DNA from: Siphonodentalium dalli
Lineage: Eukaryota; Mollusca; Scaphopoda; Gadilida; Siphonodentaliidae
Reading direction: 5' to 3'
Assembly (NCBI GenBank): GCA_032622095.1
Contig: CP136061.1
Coordinates: 47,437,797-47,501,796, forward strand
Length of the DNA: 64,000 nucleotides
Shown here piece after piece: positions 22,550-35,089 of this stretch; the stretch's first letter is position 1, and each line of letters starts with the position of its first letter. The notes beneath the pieces were generated by a model. The model was not told where the DNA came from. It saw nothing but the letters and a program-made list of their open reading frames with translations, and did no database searches. Made by a program: the position numbers and the translations under genes.

Positions 22550-25500
22550 TAAAATCCGATTCAGATTCTGGATTCAGATTACAGATTGGTCCCCGTACGA
22601 CTTGGTTCGGCAAAAGAACAGACAAGAAATTGGCAGAATCAGTAAACGAACAGACCGTAATCTCAATTTCGTGGTAATCCGATTGGGATTCGGATTCCGA
22701 TTACGGACTCAAATGTTCGTAATGTTAAAAACCGAGATTTCGCCACCTCGGAGTTTAAAAACACAATAAAACATAAGAATCCGTCTCTTGTGTACAATTT
22801 ATTGCAGAATATAAACGATCTATATTAAAGAATTTTAAATGCGGAGACAAATTTGTTTTATTGAATGTAAACTGGGAGAATATTACTGAAATTAGCCAAA
22901 TAATAACGCTATTGATAGTAACGCTGGGGGAGCACTTCGGTTGATGGCGAAGCAATTGCAAATCATTGTTGATTGTCACTTTCATATGTCCATTTCATAA
23001 TTCCATCCTTAAAATACCGCCCGAACGCATGTCGATTTCGAATTCGGCGGATACGTCACCATTGACCGAATTCATATGAACCTGCATGGATATGTCTTCT
23101 GCTGTGTTCGTTATTATAATGTTTCTTCTTATTCAAGAAATAGTAGGATTTTATGGTATCGATGGATTATCAGATACACGTATGTACTATCATCTAGTCT
23201 TAAAGTTATAGCAATTTCATGTTTAACATGTTTTGTTTCGTTAAATGCAGTCGTTTTGCATAATAGTCTCTGTATAGACAACAGACACATGTTCTAGGGA
23301 CGTGGCTAGAAGTTTCCTCAAATTTCCGGCCAACTGCACCCCCCCCCCATTGAACCAAACATCAATCTCACAGGTTCGCAGAATTCAATTTGCTCCCCTT
23401 GGAAATATCCAATCTGACAAACACTAAGATTGGAAAATTACCAACTTTTACTGGTTGAAAAAAATCAAACAATGAGAACAATGCCAACCTATATATGGTG
23501 TCAAATTAATGTCCAACTAATGTTGTGTCATGCATGAAATTTCCGACTGCTGGAATGTACCAAAGTTTAGTTTAGATATATTTATTTCAAATATATGTCA
23601 AATTTAGATAACACATGATATATAACACATACATTTGTTTATACATACAAAGGAATTGGGGGACAAGTACTGACTCACTTAAGGGTACCCCCTCTCCCAT
23701 ATGTTATTACACTGAAAAAATAAATAATTAGTAATGGCAAAGCAACATGACTACCAAAACAAGTTGAACATATATACAGATCACTGGACACCCCCTCTCC
23801 CGAGTTAGTCATAAGTTTGTATATGTATTTATTTAAAATCGGGTTTGTTTGTTGCGTTTGTTGGCTTGTACGTTTCATTATTTGAAACAGTTAGTCAAAA
23901 TAATCCTGATTTTCCTCACGTATGAATGACTGCACAGCTTAGCAAATTGTACCAAAGTTCGGGGTGGGGGTCGAGACACACAATCAACCCCTGTCGTCAC
24001 GTCCCTGTTCAACTGACAAGTTTCGTGTGTTCTTCACAACATCTTCGGAATTTGATTCAGGAGGCCTAGAGTTGTCACGTTTAGATATGCTTGCCATCAT
24101 CAATAAACACACTTTAACTTTAAAAAAAAGATGCGATTAAGTCGGATTGGCGTGCCGTGTATATACACATAGAAGAAAAGCATGACTTTCACAACAAACA
24201 TGAACTTATAAATATAAGATACAAATGATACTTGTGTCAAATACATGAGCCATGTTTGACGCTGGGAGAACATTAAACATAGTTTCGGAGACCACGTGGA
24301 TTTCAAAATCTGACATAGAATCGGGAATTAGCTCCGCCCCCGTAATCGGCTTCGGATTCTCAATCCGGATTTTAGCGAAATTACGACTCAGCTGGGCCAA
24401 AAATATGGGCAGAAAACATTTCGGGTCGAGTCAAAAAAATGGGTCGAGTAAAAAAAAGTGGGTCGAATTTCAGTTTTCGCTCTGCTCGGTCGGGAAAATT
24501 TGGAAAATGTGCCAAAATGTCCCTTATTCATAAACGCCACCTGGGCCGAACTTTTTGAGCCGAAATGTTTTTGGTCCAGTCCGAAAAATAATATATATAA
24601 TTATTAACGCCACCGGTGTATACTGTTCTACACATTTTAGAAATATGTGGTCCCATGGGGATTTTATAAATAGATAATTGGTTTTTCCGCTTATTTTGGG
24701 ACGCGTTAAAGTTGTACTGCGACCCCGAGTCCGGTAAAAGCTGTAGTTGGAATGTCCAAGTTCGTGAAAGTTCTACTGACTATGCCGATGATTTTAGGAT
24801 ATTGTAGGAAGGCTAATCTGGCCGTGTCAAATTGAGCTATAGCGATGGGATATCTCGCAGGACAACACATTTCGTGTTTTCGTGGGGTGTGTATTCTCTG
24901 GATGTCTTATAGTTGCAGTGTGTAACTATTATGACCGCGTTAATTGCGTTCGATGTTTAGGTATGAACAATGGCTGGGCCATGCACACTTGAAGATTTTA
25001 TGGCGGGAACACAATTTTTGATCCGTATTTAGAAGCTTTCTGGTTTGGTGAATGAAAAACCTGCAGTAATAAGCCGTAGTTTTTTGTAATACTTTGAAGG
25101 ACTAGTTGTTTTAACGGAATTCGGAGGCGGTGCATTAATGTAGCCAATATATTTTATATTATAATTTATATTTATGGCTAATAATATGATCTTGGGGGCG
25201 TTACCATTTCTGAATATGGTTTTCTTGTGATACTATGTCGTTGAGAGTGTCTTTGAGGTGCGAACGTCTGTACACAAACAGTCAACGTTTGTATAAAAAC
25301 AGAGTCTGTCCGAGCTGGAGCGGCCATTATGTCGAACGAGTAAAAAAATAACAGCCTTTCTGCATCAGACCTGCTCTCATAACCGGAGTTCTTCTGAAGC
25401 ATGTTTAAACGGGATACATTATATTGAAGAGTAATAAAATATATCTTTCAACGTATATATGAGGCACTTATGTAGGCCTAAAAAATATTATGTTTGTGTA

Positions 25501-25680
25501 TTTTGAACCAGTTCGTGGACTTTGAATAAATGATAAAATGATAGCCCCGAAGAAGATAGATACCTTTCTATAGGATTAGGTATTATTGGGGGTGGGGTAT
25601 ATGATTAAGTATGATTGGGGTGAGGTACCTTTCTATAAGATTAAGTATTATTGCGGGTCGGGTAAATTTTTGTTCTGTGG
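22550..25680. other. Intergenic DNA, no intact gene seen
   Basis: Mostly AT-rich. Contains a C9 run near 23340, a repeat near 23440..23525 related to 62010..62075 (AATGAGAACAATG, TATATATGGTGT) and part of the CGGGTC family near 24380..24590. The frames present (22755..22985, 24252..24533, 25178..25402 and others) show no domain or signal peptide. Confidence 0.45.
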
Positions 25681-25689
25681 ACCTGTGGG

Positions 25690-26800
25690 TATAATCCGAT
25701 CAACGCTGGCTGAGACGTCTGATATGTAAACAATCAAAATGGGCACCTCTCCTAAAAGACAACCCCATTATCGATGACCCCATGTACCTAACATATGATG
25801 CTAAGTTCCTGTCAAAACAAACTTCAAAAATTTCTAACCCATTTTGGAGGGATGTTCTCAGCTCTTGGTGCAAATTCATAAGCATAGATTATAAAAATGC
25901 TAATATCATGTCAGCGACCATATATGGAATAATTCTAAAATTAGAATGGAAGGAAACCCAATTAACTTTAATTCGTGGAGAAATGCAGGCATATATTTTA
26001 TAAACGATCTGTGCCAAGCCAATGGGGAATTTCACACCCCGACTCCCTTAAGGCTACATTCAATATTTCTACTAACTTCATTATTATAGCTAGCCTAAAA
26101 CGCCAAATATATAAGCCTTTCAAACTCTCGAAATCAGCCCCTCCTATACGATTACTCTCTCCGTTCTTACCCAAGACTTTTTGAGCCCGTTATTAAGGGA
26201 TCAGAAAGGCGGTCAACTCTTTCATCGAACACTGAATAGGGAATCGGATGCCAAACTCACGTAAACAAGTGGAATTCGGAAATAAAAGACGACTCCCAAT
26301 CACGGGACAATATATTTCGCAATCCATTTACTACCACGCCGGACACGAATCTCCAATGGCTGCAATATAGAATTAATATATGCGAGAATCATATCGACGA
26401 ACACATTTCTCAAGATAGCAGGCATACGAGCTGATGACCTGTGCAATCGATTCGAAAATACACAAGAAAACATTTCTCACATTTTCTGGGACTGCTCACA
26501 CACACATCGGTTTATAACCGAACTTCAGTCTTGGTTGAAAATAAATGAAGTGTCTATACATATAACCAAACCAAGAATGCTTTTTGGCGCTAATCATTGT
26601 CAAGTGAATTCTATCATAAACTACTTTCTACTTGTGCTAAATCAATATATATATATATGACCCGATCCAACTTTCAATAAAGGCATTTCTCGCTGAATTC
26701 AAATATGAATGCGATAAGAACTCATCCAGATGCAAGATGCGATATCAAGAGGTTCAAAATCGATGGCTACCCTTATATATAAAATGTAATTAATGACAAC
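25690..26800 (+). pseudogene. Frameshifted LINE ORF2 C-terminal fragment
   Basis: Three plus-strand frames in succession carry the downstream part of a non-LTR reverse transcriptase protein: about 25700..26003 (NPFWRDVLSSW), about 25975..26184 (SLKATFNISTNFI, SKSAPP) and about 26455..26660 (HIFWDCSHTHRF, the zf-RVT-type motif found after the RT domain of many invertebrate LINEs). Stops and frameshifts separate them. The catalytic RT core is not present. Family assignment is by motif only. Confidence 0.6.
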
Positions 26801-26804
26801 ACTG

Positions 26805-27100
26805 ATTGACTTGCTGATATCCCCCAAACAAAACTAACTTTATACATGTATATACCCCGATTAACATAATTATATACATAGAGCCAGGAACCCGAGCTGT
26901 CACTCAAATTTACATTAATCATTTCTTAATTTAATCATCAAAAAGCCGGCACGAATTTATCTGCGCCTAAATTTAGTCTTTATATAACTGTATAAATGAC
27001 ACTCTTCATTAAATCCGCAAACGTTGTGTCGCCCAATGGCCAACGGAATAACAATCTATTTATCTCTTTACAAAAAATACACCACAACAACTATATGATT
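26805..27100. other. Sequence 3' of LINE fragment, no gene seen
   Basis: AT-rich sequence, possibly the LINE 3' UTR. No clear poly(A) tail or target duplication is visible. Confidence 0.35.
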
Positions 27101-27103
27101 TTA

Positions 27104-27430
27104 TTAAAGGTACTCAATCCGATCAGACGCTCCTAAATTACTATTTCTTTGGCTTCGGGGGTAAAAATAATATTTGATTCGATTCGAGAAACCCGCCCAT
27201 CAAAGCTCAGGGTGATTAGATATCGAATTTTGAAGTTTGCTATTTCTATTGTTTGTGAACCAGAAGCACGTGGTCAACCGTACGAAGGTGCGGATGAAGG
27301 TGGATAACTCTAGAATCAAGTGGTAATAATGACGGATGGGTGGGTTCCTCGACTCGAATCAAATATTTTTTACCCCCGAAGCCAAAGAAATCGTAATTTA
27401 GGAGCATCTGATCGGATTGAGTACCTTTAA
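27104..27430. mobile_element. TTAAAGGTACTC-ended MITE, copy 1 (327 bp)
   Basis: The left end TTAAAGGTACTCAATCCGAT and the right end are near-perfect inverted repeats extending about 90 bases, through ACGCTCCTAAATTAC and TTCTTTGGCTTCGGGGGTA. No coding capacity. The left and right halves pair over most of their length, so it can fold back. Confidence 0.85.
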
Positions 27431-27654
27431 TGTTGCCAGTGAGAGAGTAGCCCAAGTGAAATTCACTTGGGAGCGTGCAAAAGTGAGTGCAAGAATAAAA
27501 TATTTATCACTGTATCGTTTCTATAATGCTTGTGTTATACGTATGTCTGTCCGTCTCATTTTGTGTTGTTATATGAACTTATATCTACTTCCTCAATAAA
27601 AAAAATAAAAATCCGATCAACGCCGAATCAACGCTAATAACGTAATGTTCATGG

Positions 27655-28130
27655 GGCGCCGTTCTATCTATTTAGTAATATCAATAATTCATTTTATGAT
27701 ATCACTAAATGAATATATGATATTACAAAATCGAATGTATGATATCACTAAATATTTTATGATATCACAAAATGATTTTAAGATATCACTAATTCCAATT
27801 TATGATATGATTATTCCAATTTATGATATCATAACTTCATTTTTTGATACCACAAAATTTAATTATGACATCACAAAATAGTAAGCATTTCGTGATATCA
27901 ATAATTCGATTTTGTGATATCAATAAATAGAAAATGGCAAAGCTGGACTACTATTCCTTCAACAGTTTGTGATATCATAAATCAGTTTATGAAATCATAA
28001 AATCTAATCATTATCGTATTTGTGTATCACAAAATTCATTTTTTATATCACTAATTCCATTGTGTGATATCTTAAAATAATTTTGTGATATCACTAATTC
28101 CCCACAAATGTTATGATATCACAACATGTA
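27655..28130 (+). repeat. GATATC-palindrome cluster 4
   Basis: Opens with GGCGCCGTTCTATCTATTTA, then many TGATATCA words. Near 27928..27970 it carries the reverse complement of the arm seen near 4447..4495, so its right half is inverted relative to cluster 1. Confidence 0.8.
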
Positions 28131-28436
28131 CACCTGATAGTCTACCCAGTCAGCTATAGCCACTTCTTAATACATGGTTAGTCAATTCACAAACTCGGCG
28201 AACGCATATTGCTGACCGTCACAACTTATGTAGGAGTTTGAATGGTGCTAGCTTTCTCGTTGACGCGAGCCTCTCTGCTATAAGGTCGTTTTTTGAAGAC
28301 AATAATATTCCCTGTACACTTCCTGACCTTGTATCCTAAGGAACTATTTGTGACGCCCAACATTAAGCTGTAAAACACAGTTCAGTCCGCTCGTTACGCT
28401 ATGTCTGACCCGCTGCCGACATGTGTATTTTCTTAA
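28131..28436. other. Intergenic DNA, no gene seen
   Basis: About 300 bases, less AT-rich than the flanking repeats. Nothing recognised. Confidence 0.4.
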
Positions 28437-28899
28437 TTAAAGGTACTCAATCCGATCCGACGCTCCTAAATGACTATTTCTTTGGCTTGGGGGTAAAAGA
28501 TATTTGTTTCTAGTCGAGGAACTCACCCATCAAAGCTCAGAGTGGTCAGATATCGATTATTGAAGTTTATTATTTCTCGAGATGTGTAATAATATATGGC
28601 CCAGAAACACGTGGTCAAACGGAGGGTCTCGGACAAAATTGCCGATGAAGTTGGATAACTCTAAAATCAAGTGGTAATACGGTAAAATTTCGTGATTCTT
28701 TAGTGATAATACGGCCATATTTTGTTGAACAAAATGTTGATAAATAACAAGTTTTGGGAAATTTTATACCATAGTTGACAGTGGTTAGCATTGTTTTGTT
28801 GCAATAAATCGATTCTGATAACTAAAGCATATTTTGAAGAAATGTTGTTGTTGTATCTTGGTGGTATGGGGACCGTCTGATCGGAATGAGTACCTTTAA
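28437..28899. mobile_element. TTAAAGGTACTC-ended MITE, copy 2 (463 bp)
   Basis: Same left end as 27104 and a right end ATGAGTACCTTTAA. The left 120 bases match copy 1 closely; the centre is different and about 140 bases longer. A third, truncated copy is at 63431..63533. Confidence 0.8.
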
Positions 28900-28904
28900 A
28901 TCTA

Positions 28905-29460
28905 ATATTTTTTATTGAAGTGTTTTGTCAGTTACAATTCATTCTGGCTTGATCTAGACAATTTTCAAATGAATATTGACAGTTCAGTTTCTCAGAATAA
29001 TGCAGAATAAATTGTAGCCTGCAAAAGTCTTAAATAAATAAATGTGCGATTTCTTCACATTATGTGTATGTGCTGGCAGCGGTAACAGGGGACTGAACTC
29101 TGCATGAAGCTTGGTCCAGAAGTCTCGTCGACGAGCTCCGAGCGGATAAGAACAATACAAGCGGTGCTAGTTTGCGGGCCAGGGATGTTTGCTATGGAGT
29201 TCCAAATGGGGGGGGGGGGGGGGGGGGGTGAGACCATACACTTTCCAACTATATAGGATTTGATCTAATAAAATTTCCAACTATATAGGATTTGGTTTTG
29301 AGTAATGCAAAATTACAATATTGGCTTAATGGCTTAATAATTTGGGCTTCTATATGCTCCTTTCATGAGTATGGACTGTGTAAATAAAGACTTTAGTAAC
29401 ACGAGTGACATAGCATTGATCCATGTTTTATGTATTGAGTACACTGTGCATGCGGTACAT
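28905..29460. other. Intergenic DNA with a G21 run
   Basis: No gene. A run of 21 G lies at 29208..29228. The direct word CCAACTATATAGGATTTG is repeated at about 29247 and 29278. The proline-rich minus-strand frame here is produced by the G run. Confidence 0.6.
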
Positions 29461-29465
29461 TATAC

Positions 29466-29664
29466 ATAAGGATTAACTGTCATGTGGACTGTTTTTATGG
29501 AGATGTAACCGCGAGGTGAGTGGTCATAACTTGTGTAAAACCCGAAGACGAGGTGAGTGGTCATAACTTGTGTAAAACCCGAAGAGGGTTTTACATACAA
29601 GTTATGACCACTCACCTCGCGGTTACATCTCCATAAAACAGTCCACATGACAGTTAATCCTTAT
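29466..29664. repeat. Long near-perfect hairpin, ~77-bp arms
   Basis: The left arm starts ATAAGGATTAACTGTCATGT and the right arm ends with its reverse complement. The arms also share GAGATGTAACCGCGAGGTG and GGTCATAACTTGTGTAAAAC. The left arm carries an extra 37-bp tandem copy of its inner part (29513 and 29550). Mismatches are few. A foldback element or recent inverted duplication. Confidence 0.9.
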
Positions 29665-30300
29665 ATTTATATACATTTAGCGAAAAAGCCACTTTTGTAA
29701 ATGTATTTAAATCGAAAAGTGTATCGTGACAAAACCAGCCCAAAATATCCCATAGCACCCTTGGCAAAAGTTAACAGGAACAATTTCTCTTTATATTGAA
29801 ACCCGATGATTTATTAAGTCAATCCTGCGCGAGTCAAAATGCGCCCAAAACATTACGCGTTCGTATTTCCCAAACCTATGACGCGTCGATGTAATTATGA
29901 GGCTGCAGTTATGAGCTGTTGCGCGTTCACCGAGAAATAATTGCAACTAGCCACGTGGGCGCCGACCAATCAGAATGCTGGATTTAGTGATAATCACACT
30001 TAGTATGTAAATATATGATATTAATCAGAATATAGTTGAGGAACGAATATTGTTACACGTATTCAAATTTCAAGGAGTCACAATGGTAACAAGCTAGTAT
30101 GCATGCTGAATGATTGTTATATTGTTAAAGCTGTCCTCAGAAAGATATGGAGGTTTGAAATCACTAATAAACTAGTGTCCATATACGTGTTCAGGTATTG
30201 AGCATTACTGGAATTTATTTACTCAAATGAGTAAATTTACATCAACCATTTCTGCACAAACTACAATTACAACTGATAAAATACCATTATGCCAGTTTGT
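29665..30300. other. Intergenic DNA, no gene seen
   Basis: Mixed-composition sequence; no frame with protein signature and no repeat recognised. Confidence 0.4.
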
Positions 30301-30306
30301 CACTGC

Positions 30307-30448
30307 CACACGGACATGAATCCCCGCGATAACACAGCACCGGTAGTAGTGACAGTAGTAAAGGGTTAAAATAGCACCACACGGACATGAATCCCCACGA
30401 TAACACAGCACCGGTAGTAGTGACAGTAGTAAAGGGTTAAAATAGCAC
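30307..30448 (+). repeat. 71-bp tandem duplication
   Basis: Two adjacent 71-bp copies beginning CACACGGACATGAATCCCC and ending GGGTTAAAATAGCAC, differing at one visible position (GCG against ACG). Confidence 0.9.
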
Positions 30449-30654
30449 CAAAAAAAGTAGGAAAAAAACCGCTTTCTCTTTATTAATCATTATGTTCAAA
30501 AACATTAGCTCGTACATAGCACTCAATAACTCAGAATTGAAACAGTTCCTTTATTGAAATGCAGGAAATTTGGATTATTTGGTAAATTTGACATAGATTC
30601 GTACGAGTAAACGATCTCCCTGTTATTCGCGGTAGTACAACACACATTTCGCAA

Positions 30655-31075
30655 TTTGATCAAACTTTTAATGTGATGTGAAACACTCAGGTAGGGTGAT
30701 CAAATAGAAACGGAGAATAATCTTGTTCAAAGTTGTTATTTTTACAAATAGTATATCTAAATTGACAACACACACCGTCATTCTTATATATTAATTAATT
30801 GCAGTGAATGCCGATGGCGAAATCGTTTTCTTTAGTTTATCGCCGATAGAAGCGTCCCGATTGAGTAGTAAATATTTACAATTTAGTGTAGTTCAGATAA
30901 TGTTTTCTATGGAGTGGTACGGTCGATTTGCTTGAGATTTTCGGTGATGTTAGTAGAATGCTACATTCCTCAAGTTGAATACTGAATACTGAATACTTTC
31001 TTATCAGTTTAACGCACCCGAACAAGTACATACTATGTCTTTAAAATTAAATATATTCCTCCAAACGATATAGTG
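30655..31075 (+). repeat. Diverged copy of the 484-bp repeat
   Basis: Collinear with 10760..11180: GTGATGTGAAACACTC, GTCATTCTTATATATTA, TGATGTTAGTAGAATG and CGCACCCGAA occur in the same order. A 10-base duplication (GAATACT series) is present near 30980. Confidence 0.75.
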
Positions 31076-31089
31076 GAGTAGATTAGTAA

Positions 31090-32270
31090 AAGAATTGTTC
31101 ACTTCGTGACTAAAGCATGAAAATTTAAAGAGCGTTTCGTGATTATATAATTTATTAAATGTCACAAAGACACAAATAATATTACCATGGAATCTACGAT
31201 TTAAAATTAGTCATATACAGTAAGTATGATTCTACGAGATATAACGGCACATTTTTAGGGCGAAATTTGAACTCCCCGTTCAAGATGACCGTCAAAATGG
31301 CAACCGTAAGTGGAAACTTTTACGTTTTTTCACTAATATCTTCTAGACCAGTTTCTTCTATATGGAACTGATTCGGAAATGTGAAATTTTTAATCTTTCA
31401 TGTCAACTGATCACTGGAGCAATGAAACATGCCATTATTGGGATCCCAGCCCCTTCCGATCCCTCAATAATTCGATTTTACAGAACGCGGTATGAAATTT
31501 CACCAACAATCACCATTGGGATTCTAGTCATATTCCAACAAGAGAATATTTCACCTAAATGGAGGGACAAAGCGGGACAAACGTTACAGAAGTTTAGGGA
31601 ATCATTTTTATTTCTCATCGTTATGTCTGGCTATAAATGGCTGTGAAATGGCGGCCAAAAAATGGTAAGTATTGTCCCAGTGTGCCATGCAATCGCTTAA
31701 AATTTGTGGATGAGGAATAAAATTGGCTGTTCTGTCATATATACATTGAATATAGCATTTATGATGCATCTTGGATACGTGTTGCTATTACATTACCAAA
31801 TTTTCTCTCAAAATCGGCAAAAAATAACTTTTCATGTTTGCACCATTTTTTTCAAGTAAAATGGGACTATCATTGGTGTTTATTGTTTTAATCCGTCTTA
31901 AATGCATCACGCTGATGTGTTTTTAGAAAAAATATATACTCAAGCTGGCTTGCAAAATGTCCACAAAATTTTATAGAAAGGTTTATATTTTCAAATGTAT
32001 CCCGGACATTATGCCCTGCTCTTCTGTAAAGGTAGCACATTGTGATTCACTTGTTTATTAAACATGTTACATAATCAACTGACAACTATATGTTCTATTC
32101 TAGTTGTCCCAGTTCCTTATACGACAATTTCATTTTAAATCATGCAGTATGTAATTTTGTCGAACACATCTTATGGGATTCTGGCCATCATGATTTTGAA
32201 CGGAAATGAGCAGAACTCTGAAACTGAACCGATGCGCATAATTATGTGCCTACTCTGGCCCAATAACATG
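31090..32270 (-). repeat. Core repeat C1 (inverted) of the 31-38 kb complex
   Basis: Reverse complement of C2 (33960..34910): GAGCGTTTCGTGATTATATA, GACCAGTTTCTTCTATATGG, TGATCACTGGAGCAATGAAA and ATCCCAGCCCCTTCC occur in reversed order and orientation in C2. No conserved frame: the 94-codon frame here is not open in C2 or C3, so it is not a gene. Confidence 0.85.
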
Positions 32271-32329
32271 TGGAACCATTATAGTCATGAGTCACCATTC
32301 GGGTACACCAGGTATACTCATACAATTAA

Positions 32330-33950
32330 CCCATGACCATATAGTCACTTCCTGTATACATAGTCACCACATTCGTGATCACAGTCACGTCTTGTAAACC
32401 TATTCACCACATCATTGGCCATACAATCCACTCAAGATATACATATACACTGCAACCATAACCATAGCCTAACTCCGGGTACTCTGAGATTATGGCCAAG
32501 ATTTTGGACGGGAATGAGGCAGAACTCTGAAATTGAACTGAGAGGGGCATAATTATGTGCCTACTCTGGCCCAATAACATGTTGAACCATTATAGTCAAG
32601 ACTCACCATTCGGGTACACCAGGTATACTCCTACAATTAACCCGTGACCATATAGTCACTTCCTGTATACATATTCACCACATTCGTGAAAATAGTCATT
32701 TATTGTATACATATTCACCTCACTAATGGCCATACAACCCTTTTATATATACCAATGCCCACACACATGGCCATTCACACACTCCAGACTTGAATGTACA
32801 TGTACTCCTCACTCGAGACAAGTCAGCCACTCACTGTATACCCATATCACAACATTTGTGGTCAAACAGTCACTCCTTGTTTACCAATTCACCTCACCAT
32901 TTGCCATAAGATCACTCCATGTATACATATTGGCCACGCCCATGACCATATAGCCAATACATATATACAATGTAATTACACACCCCACCAATGTCTATTA
33001 TAGAATCACTCCAGGTATACACTGAACATCATATTTGACAATACAGACCTTCTAGTATAGCAATACAACGCGCAGCCCCTCACCATTGGCTATAAAGTCA
33101 CTCCCTGTATACCTTTTCTTTACAGCCATGACCATATGCCCACTCAATATATTCATATACACCCCACACATGACCATAGAGTCAATTCACGTATACATAT
33201 ACACCTCACCAATGGATATACCAATACCCTGTACGACCATTCGTACGCTCCAGATTTGCATATACACCTCGCCCATGACAATTCAGCGACTCGATGTATA
33301 CTCACACACCCCACCCATGATCATACAGCTACTCTCTGTATAGCTATACATCCACAAATGACAATACAGCCACCGCAGAGATGCATATACATCACATATA
33401 CAACCATGACAACAAGGGCACTTCATATATACCAACACGCCGCCAATGACCATCCAGCTATACTCCAGGTATACATACACACTTCAACAATCGTGACCGT
33501 ACAGACACTCCATGTACACCTATATACATTACACATAAGCATACAACCACTCCGTATTTATTTATTTATTTATTTATTCATACATACACATACAGTCCCG
33601 CACATGATCATACAGCCAACATATGTATGATTATACACCCCACCCATGGCAATAGTCATCCAAGGTACGCATGTATATCCCACACATGACCGTAAAGTCA
33701 CTCAACATATACATAAACAATACGCAGATGAACATACAGCTTCTATCATTATACCCATATATCACTTCAATAACCATACAAACAATCCTTGTGTAGCTAT
33801 TCACCTCACACATGACCATACAGTCACCCCTTGTATATCTTGTATAGCCAATCCCTCACACCATCCATGACCAGCCAATAACTCTATGTAGAACCATTCA
33901 CCTCATATATGGCCACACATTCACTCCCTGACTGCCATTTTGATATACAC
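32330..33950 (+). repeat. ~42-bp minisatellite array, forward arm
   Basis: Roughly 38 diverged units of the form GACCATACAGTCACTCC..TGTATACATATTCACC..CACCCAT. Includes a larger internal duplication (32205..32420 against 32515..32700) that brings in part of the adjoining core. Frames through it, one of 164 codons, follow the period and are not genes. Confidence 0.9.
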
Positions 33951-33959
33951 CATATATTA

Positions 33960-34910
33960 AGTTGATTGTTATGCTAATGGTCGAGGGTAGCCACATCATA
34001 TGGTGTTACTCGGTTCCGTTTAGACGTTCTGCCGATTTCCGTTCAAAAATATGGCCAGAGTCCCAAAAGACAATTTTGGCAAAAATTCCATACTACAGTA
34101 CATAATTTAAAATAAATTAGTCATGCCTCAGAAGGTACAGGGACAAGGAGAATGATACATGTAGTAGCCAGTGGATTAAGTAACATGTTTATTAACCAAG
34201 TGAGTTACAATTTGCTAACCCTTGGGAACAGAATAATCATGTTCGGGATATATGTAAAAACAATCTACTTTTTTATACCAAATTTGGTTGCCATTTTGGA
34301 AGCCATCTTGAGTAATTTTGTCATAAGTCATGGTATGCCTCACGTAGTTTGCACAATTATGTCCATTTCTTGTTAAAATATGACTGGAATCCTAACAGTG
34401 ATTTTTGGTGAAATTTCATACGAGTTTTGTAAAATAATATTTTTTGAGGAATTGGAAGGGGCTAGGACATCATGAATGGCATATTTCATTGCTCCAATGA
34501 TCAGTTAATAGGAATAATAGACAAATAAAGTCATAATTCGGAACCAGTTCCGTACAGCAGAAACTGATCTAAGTGATATTAATGAAAAAAACGTTAAATT
34601 TTCAACTTACGGCTACCATTTTGACGGCCATCTTGGACGGGATTCCAATTTAACCATTAAAATGTGTCATTATATCTCGCAGAATCATATTTAATGTATA
34701 TGCCAAATTTTAGATCACATATTTCATTGTAAGATTAAATGCGACAATTCATGACTTATATAATCACGAAACGCTCTTTAAATTTAGAAAACCCATTAAA
34801 AGAGGAGTTAAAGAGAAATTTCAGCGTGGCTCCATATATAGTATGAATTAGTATGTGAATATGTTCATATGTGCAAAGTTTCATACTTTAGTCACAAATT
34901 AAATAATTGC
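33960..34910 (+). repeat. Core repeat C2
   Basis: Direct relative of C3 (37010..37990) and inverted relative of C1. Landmarks: TATGGCCAGAGTCCCAAAAG, ACATGTTTATTAACCAAGTG, TTGGTTGCCATTTTGGAAGC, GGAACCAGTTCC. Confidence 0.85.
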
Positions 34911-35085
34911 CTTCAAAATTGGACTTAATATGGCAAGTTGGCAACAGATTACTTACCTATCGATGATAATCAAGCATATAGCGTAATTTGACATATTTTG
35001 CATATAATATGTGGCTATTCTGGCTCATTCGGATAAAAATTGATCAACTTGATATAAGATGGAGATCAAGATGGCAGCCGGTGAG
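34911..35085. other. Spacer between C2 and the reversed array
   Basis: AT-rich DNA ending in GATGGAGATCAAGATGGCAGCC. No gene is seen. Confidence 0.4.
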
Positions 35086-35089
35086 TTAC

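Noticed and set aside
29055-29237. Minus-strand frame starting with a polyproline run
   Set aside because: Produced by the G21 homopolymer; no further protein signal.
31362-31646. 94-codon frame in core repeat C1
   Set aside because: Not open in the related cores C2 and C3, so conservation is of the DNA repeat and not of a protein.
33136-33630. 164-codon frame and several 60-119-codon frames in the 42-bp minisatellite arrays
   Set aside because: A period of about 42 bases (a multiple of 3) keeps frames open by chance; they exist on both strands and differ between arms.
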